Part shown: positions 35,934 through 50,300 of the stretch, piece by piece | Position numbering within the stretch: position 1 is the stretch's first letter | Layout: the number at the start of each line of letters is the position of its first letter | Assembly: GCA_964019415.1 (NCBI GenBank) | Contig: OZ025868.1 | Location: 14,950,491 to 15,014,490 of the forward strand | Reading direction: 5' to 3' | DNA: 64,000 nt | Origin: Ianthella basta | Taxonomy: Eukaryota > Porifera > Demospongiae > Verongiida > Ianthellidae | Program-made: the position numbers and the translations under genes | The notes under the pieces: generated by a model | Database searches by the model: none | Told to the model about the DNA's origin: nothing | The model's input: the letters and a program-made list of their open reading frames with translations, nothing else

Positions 35934-37125
35934 CCATCCCTCATTTCAAGGAGGTGATTATAATGGCGCTGACATGTGACATATATATATGTGGCTACCG
36001 CTCTAATGAGGTCAAGTCAGGAGCGGGAGTCAGTCCAAAGGGGACCAAGATCACACTCCACCTCACCGACCCCAGCGACCTCTCAAGAGACATGCTCAAG
36101 GTGAGAAGAGTCATACAGTGGAACATGTCTACTCCTGTCACTTGTGGGACCTCCTGACCTGGTTACTTAGACAAGCGGCTGCATTGTAGTGGTTTAGCGT
36201 AGTGTGTTGAGGCTCTTTGTAACAGGGAGACTCTCTGCTTTAGGTTACTTATGCAGTCACCACTGTTAGACAGGCTCTGCAGAACACTGTATTTGTCAGT
36301 GAATGCTGAAGCTTTTTATCTTTCACTGAAAATAGGCTCTGATTATAACAGTGGTGTATACGCTTGACCCATGTATGTGATGGGGACTTCCCTCCTCATT
36401 ATCCTGGGGGCCACCCCCTCTAATGGACCCTGTGTGCAAACTATGCAGTGTATACCAAAGATTAGAGAATCACTGAGTTTATTAATGACTTGACTCTTCT
36501 TCGTTTAATTTTGTATTCCCTGCTAGGCTGAAACAGCCACCCTCCTCATTCCAGAATTGGAATTTGAAGTGGGTTTTGGTTCACTTGGAGGTCGCTTCAC
36601 AACAGTAGAGGGACTGCTTGATGAGGTGTCTCTACAGGTGTGTGAGTGGGTGGGGTGGGTGGGGAGTGTGTAGGGGTGGGTGGGGAGTGTGTAGGGATGT
36701 GTGGGGTGGGTGGAGGGTGTGCCCTTCTTCCCAATGCCTCATATTCTGTCCCTCAATTGCTGCTCTTTCAATCCTTCTCTTGCTTCATGCACCATTTCCC
36801 TTTCTTCTCCTATTGCAGCTCAAATCTCTTTATCCATTTGCCTTTGGTGACAGTTCTGCAGTGTCCAGCCACTCAAAGATGCAGGAGTTTGTACAGAAGC
36901 TCCAAGAGGTTGTGACACCAAGTGATTAACTGTCTTTATATAGGAATGAATGTGCTATTATTGTCCTCGCCTAAGTTTCCTATCCCACACACACATACAC
37001 ACATGCACCATGCATGCACAGATTCACACACACACACACACACACATACACACACATGCGTGCACACACACACACACACACACACACATGCGTGCACACA
37101 CACACACACACACACACACATGCGT

Positions 37126-37172
<47 letters not shown>

Positions 37173-37694
37173 CAATAGTGACTACACATGCGACTTGTCA
37201 GCCTGCGACAATTATGTTCAATTCAGCCCTGTATACGTATTTGCACACATTTTATGTTTACATTACTATAGCATTCCTCTCTGCTAATAACACTGATTAT
37301 ATAGCCCAGTCCAGCTGCTCTTCTGTCCACCACTTGTACCCTATCCTTCACTGACTCTGCAGCTGTTACACTGTCTTTGTGACCCTGTGTCCTCAGATTA
37401 GAGATGGTAACTGTCTCAATGTCCACATCATTTTGGATGACCCAGCTGGTAACAGCTACATACAGGTATGAAGAGTAGAGGACCCACCCCAACTCCACCC
37501 TCCCCTCCACTCTCATCACCCTCACTTCCACACTTCCCACTCTTACTCCACTCCCCTCACCCTCCCCTCCACCCTCCCCACCCCATCAGAATGTGTATGC
37601 CCCTGAAGAAGACCCTGAGCTGAAGGTGGAACACTACACACGATCACCTGATCAGAATGAGCTGCTTGGACTGGATCAGATGAATGTAGACTGA
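35934..37694 (+). pseudogene. ZPR1: ZPR1 copy C: C-terminal half
   Basis: Exons 35934-36100, 36527-36637, 36819-36908, 37397-37465 and 37590-37694 encode the second half of ZPR1 ([10 protein letters not shown] through [10 protein letters not shown], stop intact). The first half is absent. A 6-nt AT insertion changes the CDIC pair of zinc finger 2 to CDIYIC, breaking the C-x2-C spacing. The C-terminus is complete, unlike copy B. Probably a truncated relic. Confidence 0.8.
37000..37171. repeat. (CA)n with CATGCGTGCA interruptions
   Basis: CA tracts broken at about 30-40 bp intervals by ATGCGTG; lies in the intron between ZPR1 exons 36819 and 37397. Confidence 0.95.
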
Positions 37695-37904
37695 ACAGAA
37701 ACTGAAGCACAACTAGCTGCATGTAGCTAGTTAGCTATGTGTGTATAGAGCTAGCTATGAATTATGATTTTAAGATGCATGTAGCTACCGCAAATATACA
37801 CAAATATACACAACATGTACGTATATTGTATTCATGCAATGTGGCATAGCTTGCTTAGCCTACCGGTATAACGGGAACGGGAACGGGAACGGGAACGGAT
37901 TAAA
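37695..37904. promoter_or_regulatory. Probable promoter of receptor gene G2
   Basis: A 210-bp spacer with AGCTAGCT-like sequence. It has four GGGAAC units (37873-37896) just before ATG at 37905, against two in G1 and a degenerate form in copy A. Confidence 0.45.
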
Positions 37905-38349
37905 ATGGCTGAACCAACATTTAGTGCAGGGGACACTCCGTGTCAGTGTACACGTCCCGAGCTGTCTGAGTTCTCAAGGTTTTTAGAGCATTCTAAATAT
38001 ACGACTGCAAGTAAAGGTGAGATTATACGTAGCTGGTTAGCTGTGCTCGTATACTTTGAAGTACGCTCAACTGCATAATTTATATTTTCCAGTTCTCCGT
38101 TTCCTGTTCTTACGTTATATCTCTCAGCCCTGAAATCCCTCCACCTTGACGAGCACATTCTCTCGGCCGCGGAGTGTGCAGAATGTGCCAGACAGGGAGG
38201 GTGGTGGTACAAACGCGCTGCCATTGTCATAGCGGCCAAGCCTCCACACGATGTCCAGCGGACACTGGACATTATTCGTAAGCAGTCTGCGATGGCTAAG
38301 GGTTCTTATTACTCTTATCTCTTAGAAGAGTTAACAAGACTCCTCAAAG
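37905..38349 (+). CDS. G2 exons 1-2: N-terminal death-fold-like domain
   Basis: Exon 37905-38016 ([13 protein letters not shown]...) and exon 38128-38349 (222 nt, phase 1-1, three codons longer than G1: [11 protein letters not shown]). This intron lacks the pogo element and shows its empty target (CTCGTATACTTTG). Confidence 0.6.
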
Positions 38350-41300
38350 GTAAGAACAGCAGTACACGTATAGATACATATAACAAGGTTATAAATGGTG
38401 TTGTGACGGTATGCAAGTGGGTGTTTGAGTTCCAGCCATGTCAACAACCATTGCACTGTGCTATGTGTCCTGTCAGCATGCCTCTGACATCCAGCGATGC
38501 AGAATGGTGTGCACACGCTTCCATTCTAGTCTTTGAGCAAGCTAATGTAGTTTATGTCCATGAAGTGGTATTGTGTGTGTAGCAATGGTGTAGGTTTCAC
38601 ACCTGCTGACATTTCTCAACCATTGTTGAAATTTCCATGGGTTAGTGGACCCTTTTCAACACCTTAGTGAACTGGCTACACTGCTTTACTGATTTGATAG
38701 TCAACTTCAGAAACAACAAAGTCAAATGGTAGTGTTCAATCCATGTTCTTTCCTGTACCTTCATTATCTTCTTCGTGTACGTAGGTGTCAGTACAGCCAA
38801 GAGGATCTGTAGACACATTTAAATTGAAACCAGTTCATGTTTGTCACATATGTAATTGAGTTTTGTGGGTAAAAGTTTATCATTGATTAGTGGCTGTCAT
38901 TCTAGTAAAGTGACGTAAGGTCTTCTATGAACATGTTTCTGCCTATTTGTTACAGAATGAATGCAGGATTTGTACATGATCTCGTATGTTACCTCACATC
39001 AAACACTGTAGAATTGTCACTAACACTGTCATCCCTGCCTCCAATTGACATTTTGTGTCTCTTGTCTGGTTATTGGGAATTTCGTGTTACCTTGTTTACA
39101 CTATACATTGGCTCCTAGTGACTCCACCAGTCTTTGCACAACCTTTACACTGTAACCTGTAACAATACATGTCTGCCTCACATGTACATCACTAGGTTAT
39201 ATTGAGCACTTTCATACGTCAATGTTCATTTACCACTTGTCCATGTAGTGCTGTCAACTCTGTGGCAAGAGAAGATGATCACAGAACAAGACTTGGAAGA
39301 TTTGAAAATGAATGTTTTTGTTTTCGATTGCTTGGTTCATATTCAATGTACAAAGCCGCCTGATGTGATGACCAGAACAGTTGAACTTCTGGATGGTGTA
39401 AATGAAACACGTTGTGCCAATATACTGAGAGGTCAGTGAGTAGTGTCTATTTGTTGTTTATCTTATTGTTGTGTGGTGTCTTTGTCTACAATGTCTGTGC
39501 AGTTCACTGTGACACTCCTTAGACACCATCTACAATAGCCTTAAGGCTGTTATGGCACTTAAGCCATTGCAAGTGTTAAGGGAAAAAGGTGGTGGTGTGT
39601 ACATCACAGAAGGTGACTCACTTTATATAGGCTACAATGTATTGGGAATAGCACTAATGCTAATTGTGAGCGACAGCAGGTGAAATGACAGGTGATGATT
39701 AACTTAAAGGGTTGTTTGTGTGGGAATCAGAGAGCATGCAAGGTACAGTGGGAGTGTCACTATTTTCTTGTTAAACTGTCATGGTGTAAACGTTCTGCCT
39801 GCCGAAATGGTTCTGCCGGGCCAAAAGCGGCAGGAAATAGCTGCCGTATAATGGTTCCGCCATACTACCAAAGTTCCTTTCGTCTCCCGATATTTGTTGT
39901 TGTGGTGGATCTTGAGCGTGCAGTGAAGACATGTCAGCCGAAATTGTCTATTCATTGAACAAAATCGTCCACTCATCGAACGAAATTGCCTATTAATCTA
40001 ACCAAAGCGCCCATCTAATGAACAAAATTGCCTTTTCATCGAACGAAAAATGTTATCCTGGATTGAGAATGCGTCCCAACTTGGGAAAGACGACAGGGTA
40101 CAAGTACACGACCAGATGATCTGATCATCAGTCCGCGCTGGCGCTGGTGATTTAGCAGAGGGGGAACTATTTCGGTTGCTGTTTCGGTTCCGCAGGGGGC
40201 CTAATTGGGGGGGGACATGACAAAACAACTCCTATACTTTGCATGCTTCATGCATTGATTCCCGCACAAACAGCCCCTTAAGTTTAGTGGTTCACACTTC
40301 CTTGCCGTTTCTCAACCAGTACTGAACCTGGAGTTAGTAGGTCCATGTCTTTCAGTAACCATTAATGTAAGTAGCTAGGTGTCCTTACAACCAGGAAGAT
40401 CTGCAGACACAACATGAAGGCACTTCACATTTGTCCCATTGAATATTCAGTTTCTTGATGAGGTGATGAATGAATTGGTCAGGATCCAGTGTGCCCTTCC
40501 CATAAGGGGAAAGGGGGTGAGGTACCATTCCGTACATTGACCTGTACATGGCTTAACTATAGTAGCACTCCAATTATATTCTCAGGACAGCTCATTAACA
40601 CCTGCAGTTATGCTAATTATGGGTGTGAAGTATTTCTGAAGTTCATGGGCAAATAGTCCAGCATGCAAGGTTGATGAAGCAGCATGAACTGTGCTGTTCA
40701 GCATCTGGTGTGCAAACACTTCTATATATTCTAGTATTTGAGTGAGCTAATGTAGTTTATGTCCATGAAGTGGTATTGTGTGTGTAGCAATGGTGTAGGT
40801 TTCATACCTGCTGACATTTCTTAACCAGTTTTGAAACTTCCATGGGTTTGTGGACCCTTGTCAACACTTTAGTGAACTGGCTACACTGATTTGATAGTCA
40901 ACTTTAGAAACACAAAGTCAAATGGTAGTGTTCAATCCATGTTCTTTCCTGTACCTTCATTACCCCTTCATGTATGTGTCAGTACAGCCAAGAGGATCTG
41001 TAGACACATTTAATTTGAAGCCAGTTCATGTTTGTCACGTATGTAATTGAGTTTTGTGGGTAAAAGTTTATCATTGATTAGTGGCTGTCATTCTAGTGAA
41101 GTGACGTAAGGTCTTCTATGAACATGTTTCTGCCTATTTGTTTGAATGATTGCAGGATTCGTACATGATCTCGTATGTTATCTCAAATCAACCACTGTAG
41201 ATTTGTCACTAACGTTGTCATCCCTGCCTCCAATTGACAATTTGTGTCTCTCGTCTGGTTACTGTAGTTTCATGTTCCCTTGTTTGCACTATGCATTGGC

Positions 41301-44300
41301 TCCTGCTGACTCCACCAGTCTTTGCACAACCTTTACACTGTGACCTGTAACAATTCATGTCTGCCTCACATGTAGATCACTAGGTTATATTGGGCACTTT
41401 CATACACTGTTCATTTAACACTTGTCCATGTAGTGCTATCAACTCTGTGGCAGGAGAAGATGATCACAGAACAAGATTTGGATAATTTGAAAAAAGCCTA
41501 TATTTTGAATTTCGATCACTTGGTTCGTATTCAATGTACAAAGCTGCCTGATGTGATGACCAGAACAGCTGAACTTCTGGATGGTGTAAATGAAACACGT
41601 TGTGCCAATATATTGAGAGGTCAGTGAGTAGTGTCTCTTTGTTGTTTATCTTAATGCTGTGTGGTGTGTTTGTCTACAATGTCTGTGCAGTTCACTGTGA
41701 CACTCCTTAGACACCATCTACAATAACCTTAATGCTGTTATGGCACCCAAGCCATTGCAAGTGTTAAGTGAAAAAGGTGGTGGTGTGTACTTCACAGAAG
41801 GTGACTCACTTTATATTGGCTACAATGTATGGGAAATGGCACTAATGCTAAGTGTGAGCGACAGCATATGAAATGACAGGTGATGAATAACTTAAAGGAT
41901 TGTTTGCGTGGGAATCAGAGAGCATGCAGGGTACAGTGGGAGTGTCACTATTTTCTTGTTAAACAGCTCCTATACCCTGCATGCTTCATGCATTGATTCC
42001 CTCACAAACAGCCCCTTAAGTTTAGTGGTTCACACATCCTTGCCATTTCGCAACCAGTACTGAACCTGGAGTTAGTAGGTCCATGTATTTCAGTAACCAT
42101 TATTGTAAGTAGCTAGGTGTCCTTACAACCAGGAAGATCTGTAGACACAACATGAAGGCACTTCACATTTGTCCCATTGAATATTCTGTTTCTTGATGAG
42201 GTATGAATAAATTGGTCAGGCATCCAGTGAACCCTTCCCATAAGGGGAAAGGGGGTGAGGTACCATTGTGTACATTGATCTGTGCATGGCTTAACTATAG
42301 TAGCACTCCAATTATACCATACTCAGGATAGTCGGGCTTGCTAGACCGTCCCATCTACGTGCCCCAGGCGATGATTAAGAGGGACGGTCTAGCTGCGGTA
42401 ATGATTAGTTCGCACCTTCGCATTATCAGACTCACACCTATTGTATTGTGTGTTCATAAGCAATACTGTACAGCAAATCTACGCATTTTGGCCGAACCAT
42501 ACGTTGGGTGAGAACTCAGATGGTACAGTACAAGCGCTTTTGCAGTTGCTGCTGCCAACCACTAGAACAGAAGTACAGGTTGGTGAAAGGCTGATAGGCT
42601 GACTGTAGTATTCTTCTCAAGTTCTAAATGAGTGAGTAGATCAATGCAACTCTCTCCGCGGTCAGTGGGTTGATCTCCAGCCAGAAAGTGATCCAGGAGT
42701 GGAAGTGGAGGAATTGAGTGAGGGATAGCTGAGCTTCGAGCCCTCGTCAATCACCAAAGCCAGAGCACAGCCACGGCCACAAAGACCCACTCCTGTGCAA
42801 CTGAAGCTCCTCAAGCCATCGAATACTACCGTATAGCGGGAAAATTTCGTGGAAGAAAATTTCGAGATTTTGTTCAAAACCAAACATTTCATGGTTTTAA
42901 TTTCGCGATTTCCAACCTCCGAAAGATCACCTTGGCAGGCAAACTACTTAGTTGAAAGGAATGTTTGGGCACAGAACGGTAACATTGTACTTAAACGGCT
43001 AAATCCACTTCTGCGCTTCGTGGCGGCCATCTTATTATGACGTTTGCATATAATTATAATAATAGATGGAGAATATTAAATTCGCGAAGGAAAATTTCGC
43101 GAATTCGGTCAAATCGCGAAAATCACGAACATTAAACCTCGCGAAATTTTCCCGCTATATGGCATTAGCACGAATTCCTGCCAAACACATCTGATTGATT
43201 GAATAGGTGTGAACTAGTCATTACTGCCACTAGACTGTCCATTCCCATCCCTAGGCACCCAACATTTTGATGGGATGGTCTAACGAGAAAGACTAATTCT
43301 TAGGACAGCTCATTAACACCTACAATTATGCTAATTATAGGTGTGAAGTATTTCTGAAGTCCATGGGTAAATGGGTCCAGCATGCAAGGTTGATGAAGCA
43401 GCATGACCTGTGCTGTTCAGCATCTGGTGTGCACACACTTGATTTGAGTGAGCTAATGTAGTTTACAGTATGTGTCAATATAATGTTAATGTTTCGTTTT
43501 TATGGAACGCTTAAAGTACGGAGCTTCTTTTACTGTTGTATGGACCGTAGAACGGAAAGAATACGTTCAGCTAGAAAAAAAACGATCGAAAAACGAAATG
43601 GTTCCTTTGGTTCGGCGGGCTCGATGTCGACGTGCAATTGGGCTAATCGTTCCGTAGCCCGTGAAAATGTTTCATTCACATAGGCGCACGCATCTGTAGA
43701 ACTGCGCAAGCGTGCTTGTCTCTGACCGTTCTACGGAGCGTACAACGGACCGTAGAATGGTCAAATTTTACCGTTTAAACGGAACGGAAACGGAACAAAA
43801 CGTAAACGTTATATTGTCACATACTGTATGTAGTTTATGTCCATGAAGTGGTATTGTGTGTGTAGCAATGGTGTAGGTTTCACACCTGCTGACATTTCTC
43901 AACCAGTGTTGAAACTTCCATGGGTTAGTGGACCCTTGTCGACACCGTAGTGAACTGGCTACACTGATTTGATAATCACCTTTAGAAACAACAAAGTCAA
44001 TTGGTAGTGTTCAATCCATGTTCCTTTCTGTTCCTTCATTACCCCTTCATGTAAGTAGGTGTCAGTACAGCCAAGAGGATCTGTAGACACATTTAATTTG
44101 AAGCCAGTTCGTGTTTGTCACATATGCAATTGAGTTTTGTGGGTAAAAGTTTATCATTGATTAGTGGCTGTCATTCTAGTGAAGTGACGTAAGGTCTTCT
44201 ATGAACATGTTTCTGCCTATTTGTTACAGAATGAATGCAGGATTCGTACATGATCTCGTATGTTATCTCACATCAGCCACTGTAGAATTGTCACTATTAC

Positions 44301-47300
44301 TGTCATCCCTGCCTCCAATTGACATTTTGTGTCTCTCATCTAGTTATTTGAGTTTCATGTTCCCTTGTTTACACTATACATTGGCTCCTGCTGACTCCAC
44401 CAGTCTTTGCACTACCTTTACACTGTGACCTGTAACATTCATGTCTGCCTCACATGTACATCACTAGGTTATATTGAGCACTTTCATACACTGTTCATTT
44501 ACCACTTGTCCATGTAGTGCTATCACCTCTGTGCCAGGAGAAGATGACCACAAAACAAGACTTGGAAGATTTGAAAAGGGGTGATGTTGATTTCGAACAC
44601 TTGGTTCATATTCAATGTACAAAGCCGCCTGATGTGATGACCAGAACAGCTGAACTTCTGGATGGTGTAAATGAAACAGATTATGCCAATATCTTGAGAG
44701 GTCAGTGAGTAGTGTCTATTTGTTGTTTATCTTATTGCTGTGTGATGTCTTTGTCTACAATGTCTGTGCAGTTCACTGTGACACTCCTTAGACACCATCT
44801 ACAATAACCTTAAGGCTGTTATGGCACCTAAGCCATTGCAAGTGTTAAGTGAAAAGGTGGTGGTGTGTACATCACAGAAGGTGACTCACTTTATATTGTC
44901 TGCAATGTATTGGGAATAGCACTAATGCTAAGTGTGAGCGACAGCAGGTGACCTGACAGGTGATGAATAACTTAAAGGGTTGTTTGCGTGGGAATCAGAG
45001 AGCATGCAGGGTACAGTGGGAGTGTCATTGTTGTCTTGTTAAACAACTCCTATATAGATTCCATTGCCATGGTAATGGGCATCTAAATGATGATTCTAAA
45101 TCTCAGAGAAGCATTCCAATTGCTTTGCGCATGATTCTGATTCCCATACATGTACGTGGCGGGCAGAGTGTGTGTGACGATAAATTCCATACACGTACGC
45201 TACGGGCAGAGCGTGCGTAAAGTATATATGACGTCATCACAGCCATTTTGCATCTGCTGTAATACGCCCTTGTCGCTGTGAACTACTCCTTCATTTCTTG
45301 TCGAATGGCCTCCCTACGAAGTAGTATTAGGGACAAACGGCGAAGAAGTGTAATGAGACGGCCCCTAATTGACATTTTGTGTCTCTCGTCTGGTTATTGT
45401 AGTTTCATGTTCCCTTGTTTACACTATGCATTGGCTCCTGGTGACTCCACCAGTCTTTGCACAATCTTTACACTGTGACCTGTAACAATTCATGTCTGCC
45501 TCACATGTACATCACTAGGTTATATTGAGTACTTTCATACATCACTTACCACTTGTCCATGTAGTGCTATCAACTCTGTGCCAGGAGAAGATGATCACAG
45601 AACAAGAGTTGAAAGATTTGAAAAGTGGTATTTTATTTGATTTTGATCGCTTGGTTAGTATTCAATGTACAAAGCCGCCTGATGTGATGACCAGAACAGC
45701 TGAACTTCTGGATGGTGTAAATGCAAGGCGTTATGCCAACAAATTGAGAGGTCAGTGAGTAGTGTCTATTTGTTGTTTATCTTATTGCCGTGTGTTGTCT
45801 TTTGTCTACAATGTCTGTGCAGTTCACTGTGACATTTCTTAGACACCATCTACAATAGCCTTAAGGCTGTTATGGCACCTAAGCCATTGCAAGTGTTAAG
45901 GGAAAAGGGTGGTGGTGGGTACATCACAGAAGGTGACTCACTTTATATTGGCTACAATGTATTGGGAATAGCACTAATGCTAAGTGTGAGCGACAGCAGG
46001 TGACCTGACAGGTGATGAATAACTTAAAGGGTTGTTTGTGTGGGAATCAGAGAGAATGCAGGGTATAGTGGGAGTGTCATTATTTTCTTGTTAAACTCCT
46101 ATACCCTATGTGCTTCATGCATTGATTCAAGAACAGCCCCTTAAGTTTAGTGGTTCACACTTCCTTGCCATTTCGCAACCAGTACTGAACCTGGAGTTAG
46201 TAGGTCCATGTCTTTCAGTAACTATTAATGTAAGTAGCTAGGTGTCCTTACAACCAGGAAGATCTGTAGACACAACATGAAGGCACTTCACATTTGTTCC
46301 ATTAAATGTTCTGTTTCTTGATGAGGTGATGAATGAATTGGTCAGGCATCCAATGACCCCTTCCCATAAGGGGAAAGGGAGTGAGGTACCATTGCGTACA
46401 TTGACCTGTGCATGGCTTAACTATAGTAGCACTCCAATCATACTATACTCAGGATAGTCTGGCTTGCTAGACCATCCCATCCAGGCGATGAGTGGGAGGG
46501 ACAGTCTAGCCGTGGTAACGATTAGGTCACACCTTCGCATTATCAGACTCACACCTATTGTATTGTGCAATTCATAAGCAATACTATACAGCAAATCTAC
46601 GCATTTGGGCCGAACCATACATTGGCGAGAACTCAGATGGTACAGTACAATTCCTGTTTCATGTCCTCATGCAATTGTCATGTGGCATTTTGTCATGATA
46701 ATGAGCACATGCAGTTTGCTGCATCTGGACAGCATCTTAATCACGTCATTATCGACTGCCTCAGCGAGGCCTATTGCATTCTTATGTATGCCCCAGTAAT
46801 TATTATTGATACAAATTGGAGTGAACTGCAGCTTGAAATTAACCTGCTGAAGAGCCTACTTTTAATGATGTCAGTATTGTCATACGAGTTGAACGCTGAT
46901 ATCGGACTGCTCCACCCTACTCCTGAGCCCCTGCAACTTGTACTAGTTATTCTTCTGTGAGCGATTGCTCATAGTCCAATTACACCCATGACACATGGCA
47001 CTGTGTAGGAGTAGTGCATTTACTGATGTAGTATAGGCAAGTTATAGTATTGTTGAGATGTGGTTTGCTGTGTGTAATGGTTGATATGGAATAATATCAT
47101 GGGAAAATCACAGAGAGGAGGAGTCCAACATGGTCGGGTATTAATTTGATGAATAAAATGGCAGCAGTGTACAGGGTCAGGATACAAAACTGTCCCGGCT
47201 GTATAATGTAGTTACTATTACTGGAGTGCAATTTCCACACAATGTATTAGCTATGAGGTTCTTGTGTTTATGCTCTCACGATTGTAGTATAATTGCTGCT

Positions 47301-50300
47301 TGTTGAATCAGATCCAGTGTTGCAAGGTCCTCCTGCATGTTCTTGTTGTGAGAAATGTCTATAAGTGTTGTCATTACATATACGTATGTACGCTGTTGCT
47401 TTACTACAGATTTCAGCAAAAAGCGGTCCAAGGCCAGCAGCCATGTATATCTTCCCTCATGTATGTAGGTGGTGTGTGGCGGGTTACGTGTATGAATTCA
47501 ATACCAGTCATGCGTGGGGTATCTTTGGTTATTCTGTGGATATCTGTGTGTTTGAATGTATGCATTTTTTTGTATGTGATATGATTGTGTGTTTGTTTGT
47601 GTGTTGTTGCTCTTCACTTCCCTTTGAGTCCAACTTGGTCCTGTATCCTGCCACCAGTGTTCGGTGTACAGCGAATAGTGTAAATTGACAATGTTTAGTG
47701 CACTCCTGTGTATCTTTACTCAGCCATCCATGTATGGGTAAGGGTACAGGTATGTAATAGGAGGCCTCTGTGTTAATTATGATAACACAATTAACTTGTT
47801 AGTTATGTGCATTCATTTTAATTCAAATGAGAAACATTTTAATTCTCCATTGTACTTGCTGGCATTATATTTCCATCTAATCGAATATACAAACTGTAAT
47901 TGAATGACAGTGCAAGACGAGGCGTGGTCTGGTCTAAGGCGTAATACTGCATGTAGTTAATGATTGGCCAGGACATTACACACAACGCATATAAGATATT
48001 TAAAGTGTGTTTTCTCTTGCAATTATACAGTGGCATAGCACCACATTTTCAGTGGCCTGGCCAGTCACCAGTATTTTAGTAACCTGTTCAATATACATAG
48101 CTATTATCAACGATATTAAATGGATATGTTTGCTCCCCAAGGAGATGGCACAGCACAGCCCCATCTATGTGATACTGGCAGTGTGCAGGGCTGTGGCAAA
48201 TTTGTGAAGCATAATAAGGGGGCACCAATCGCTCGCTATGCTCACGAGCTAATTTTTTACCCCTGCCCTTTATCGAGCTAATGACGCCCATTTTAGACAA
48301 TGCAACAATGGCCACTGCATTGCTTAGCGCGCATGGTAGCCTATTGAGGTGATGCATTGCTAAAGTGTTGTCCTTTTAGTTGGAACCTATAATCAAGTAG
48401 GTTTACCAAAGCTACTTCTTGGTTTATGGTTAGACCCTCCCCCCCCCTCCAAATCTGGAAGTGTGTGCAAATTGGCCACATTTAATCTTTTAGAATTTCT
48501 GTTTCTTGAGCAAAAAGTGGGTTACCATGAATGTGTGAACAAAATGGCGGCGGCAAGCTGCACTAGGTGAATCGTCGAAGGACAGCCTGCCAACAGAGAT
48601 GCCGACCAGCCAGAGCGGTGATTTGCACAGAATTGGAACCTGGGACGTCCGATCATTGAATGGAAGAGAACAAGAGCTGATTGGAGAGATGAAGAGGTAC
48701 GATCTTGGCGTTCTTGGGGTTAGTGAGACGCGGTGGAAGGGTAGTGACGCTAAAAGTATAGATAATTGCTATGTGATTTTTTTGGGCATAAGTGATGGTC
48801 GAGCAATAGCGGGTGTAGCGGTATTCCTGTCGGAGGAGATTAGTAGGTGTGTCAGGAACTGACAGTGTGTGAATGAAAGGATTGTGGTGGTGAAACTAAA
48901 GGCGGTTGGGGGTGAATGGTTAACGCTTGTTCAAGTGTATGCCCCGACAAATGATAGCGGAGGCGAGGTGAAAGAGCATTTCTACAATGAATTGCAGAAA
49001 GTCACAGAGAAGGTAGGAAGGAAAGAGACACCGATAATTATGGGGGACCTAAATGCAAGAGTGGGCAAAGACTCTGAAGTGTGGGGCAGTGCGATTGGCA
49101 GGCATGGTGAAGCAGTAAGAAATGAAAGTGGAGAGCAACTGTTGAGGTTTTGTGCAGTAAATGAGATGCTGGTTGCAAATTCATGGTACCAACACAAGGA
49201 GATACACAAGTATACGTGGGTGTGCCCAGGCAGAGAGTTGAGGAACATCATAGACTACTTTCTGGTGAGAAAGGGCGATCGAGTGAGGATAAAAGATGTT
49301 AGAGTGGTGAGAGGTGCAGAGATAGGGAGTGATCACCATCTAGTTCTGCTGAAGATCAGTAAAAAGAACAGGGGGGAAGACACAGAAAGGTAGAGGAGAG
49401 TGTGAGGATCAGAACAGATAGGTTGAAAGATAGGTGTATAAGGTTGAAGTTTGAGATGAGGTTGAAGCAGAAAATGAGCATCAGAGGTCAGAGAGTAAGC
49501 CACAGTGAGGAGAGCAGTGAAGAGGTGTGGGCAGAATTTAAGGAAGGAATATTGAGCACAGCTGTGGAAGTGTGTGGGGTGAGACGACACAATGGACAGA
49601 GGAAGAGAACGAGATGGTGGAATGAGGAAGTGAAGGAAGCAGTAAGAAAGAAGGTGACATACATGATGTGGTTGCAACGAAAGACATCAGAAGCGAAGGA
49701 TGAGTACCATCGAGCAAAGAAGGAAGCCAAGAGAGTAGTGAGAATAGTACAGAATGAAGAATGAATGGAGCTGGGCAGGTCTCTGTAGAGTGACTTTCAG
49801 AACAACCAACGCAGGTTCTGGAGGAGAGTGAGGGCACCTAAGAGAGGCAGTCAAGAGGTGGATAAGATTTGTGATGGCAATGGCCAAGTGATTGGTTAGG
49901 AAGATGGGGTCATGGAGAGATGGAAGGAGTACTTCTCAGGGTTACTGCAGGGGGGGCAGGAAGATGAGAGCCCAAAGAATGCTGCAGGTTCATGCCCAAT
50001 GTATGAAGAGGACAGCATTGGTATTGAGGAAGTTGTGGAAGCCATAGCAAAGTTGAAGAGTGGAAAGGCCCCAGGTGTATGTGGAATTGATGCGGAAATG
50101 CTGAAAGCAGGAGGCATGGTGGCAGCTGAGTGGTTACACAGAGTCATAGAGGTAGCATGGGCAAAGGGAGAAGTGGCGAATGATTGGAAGAAAGCAGTTA
50201 TTGTACCACTGCACAAGAAAGGCAGTAAGATGGTGTGTAGCAACTACAGAGGGATAAGCCTGCTCAGTATACCCAGCAAAGTGTATGCACGAATCCTGGA

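Larger units (their letters stand above)
45751..48520. other. Long G2 intron, first part
   Basis: Cassette-tail sequence to about 46560, then sequence paralogous to 18960-20160. Contains a candidate 51-nt linker exon at 47410-47460 (phase 1-1; [17 protein letters not shown]) and the conserved minus-strand frame at 48088-48357. Confidence 0.45.
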
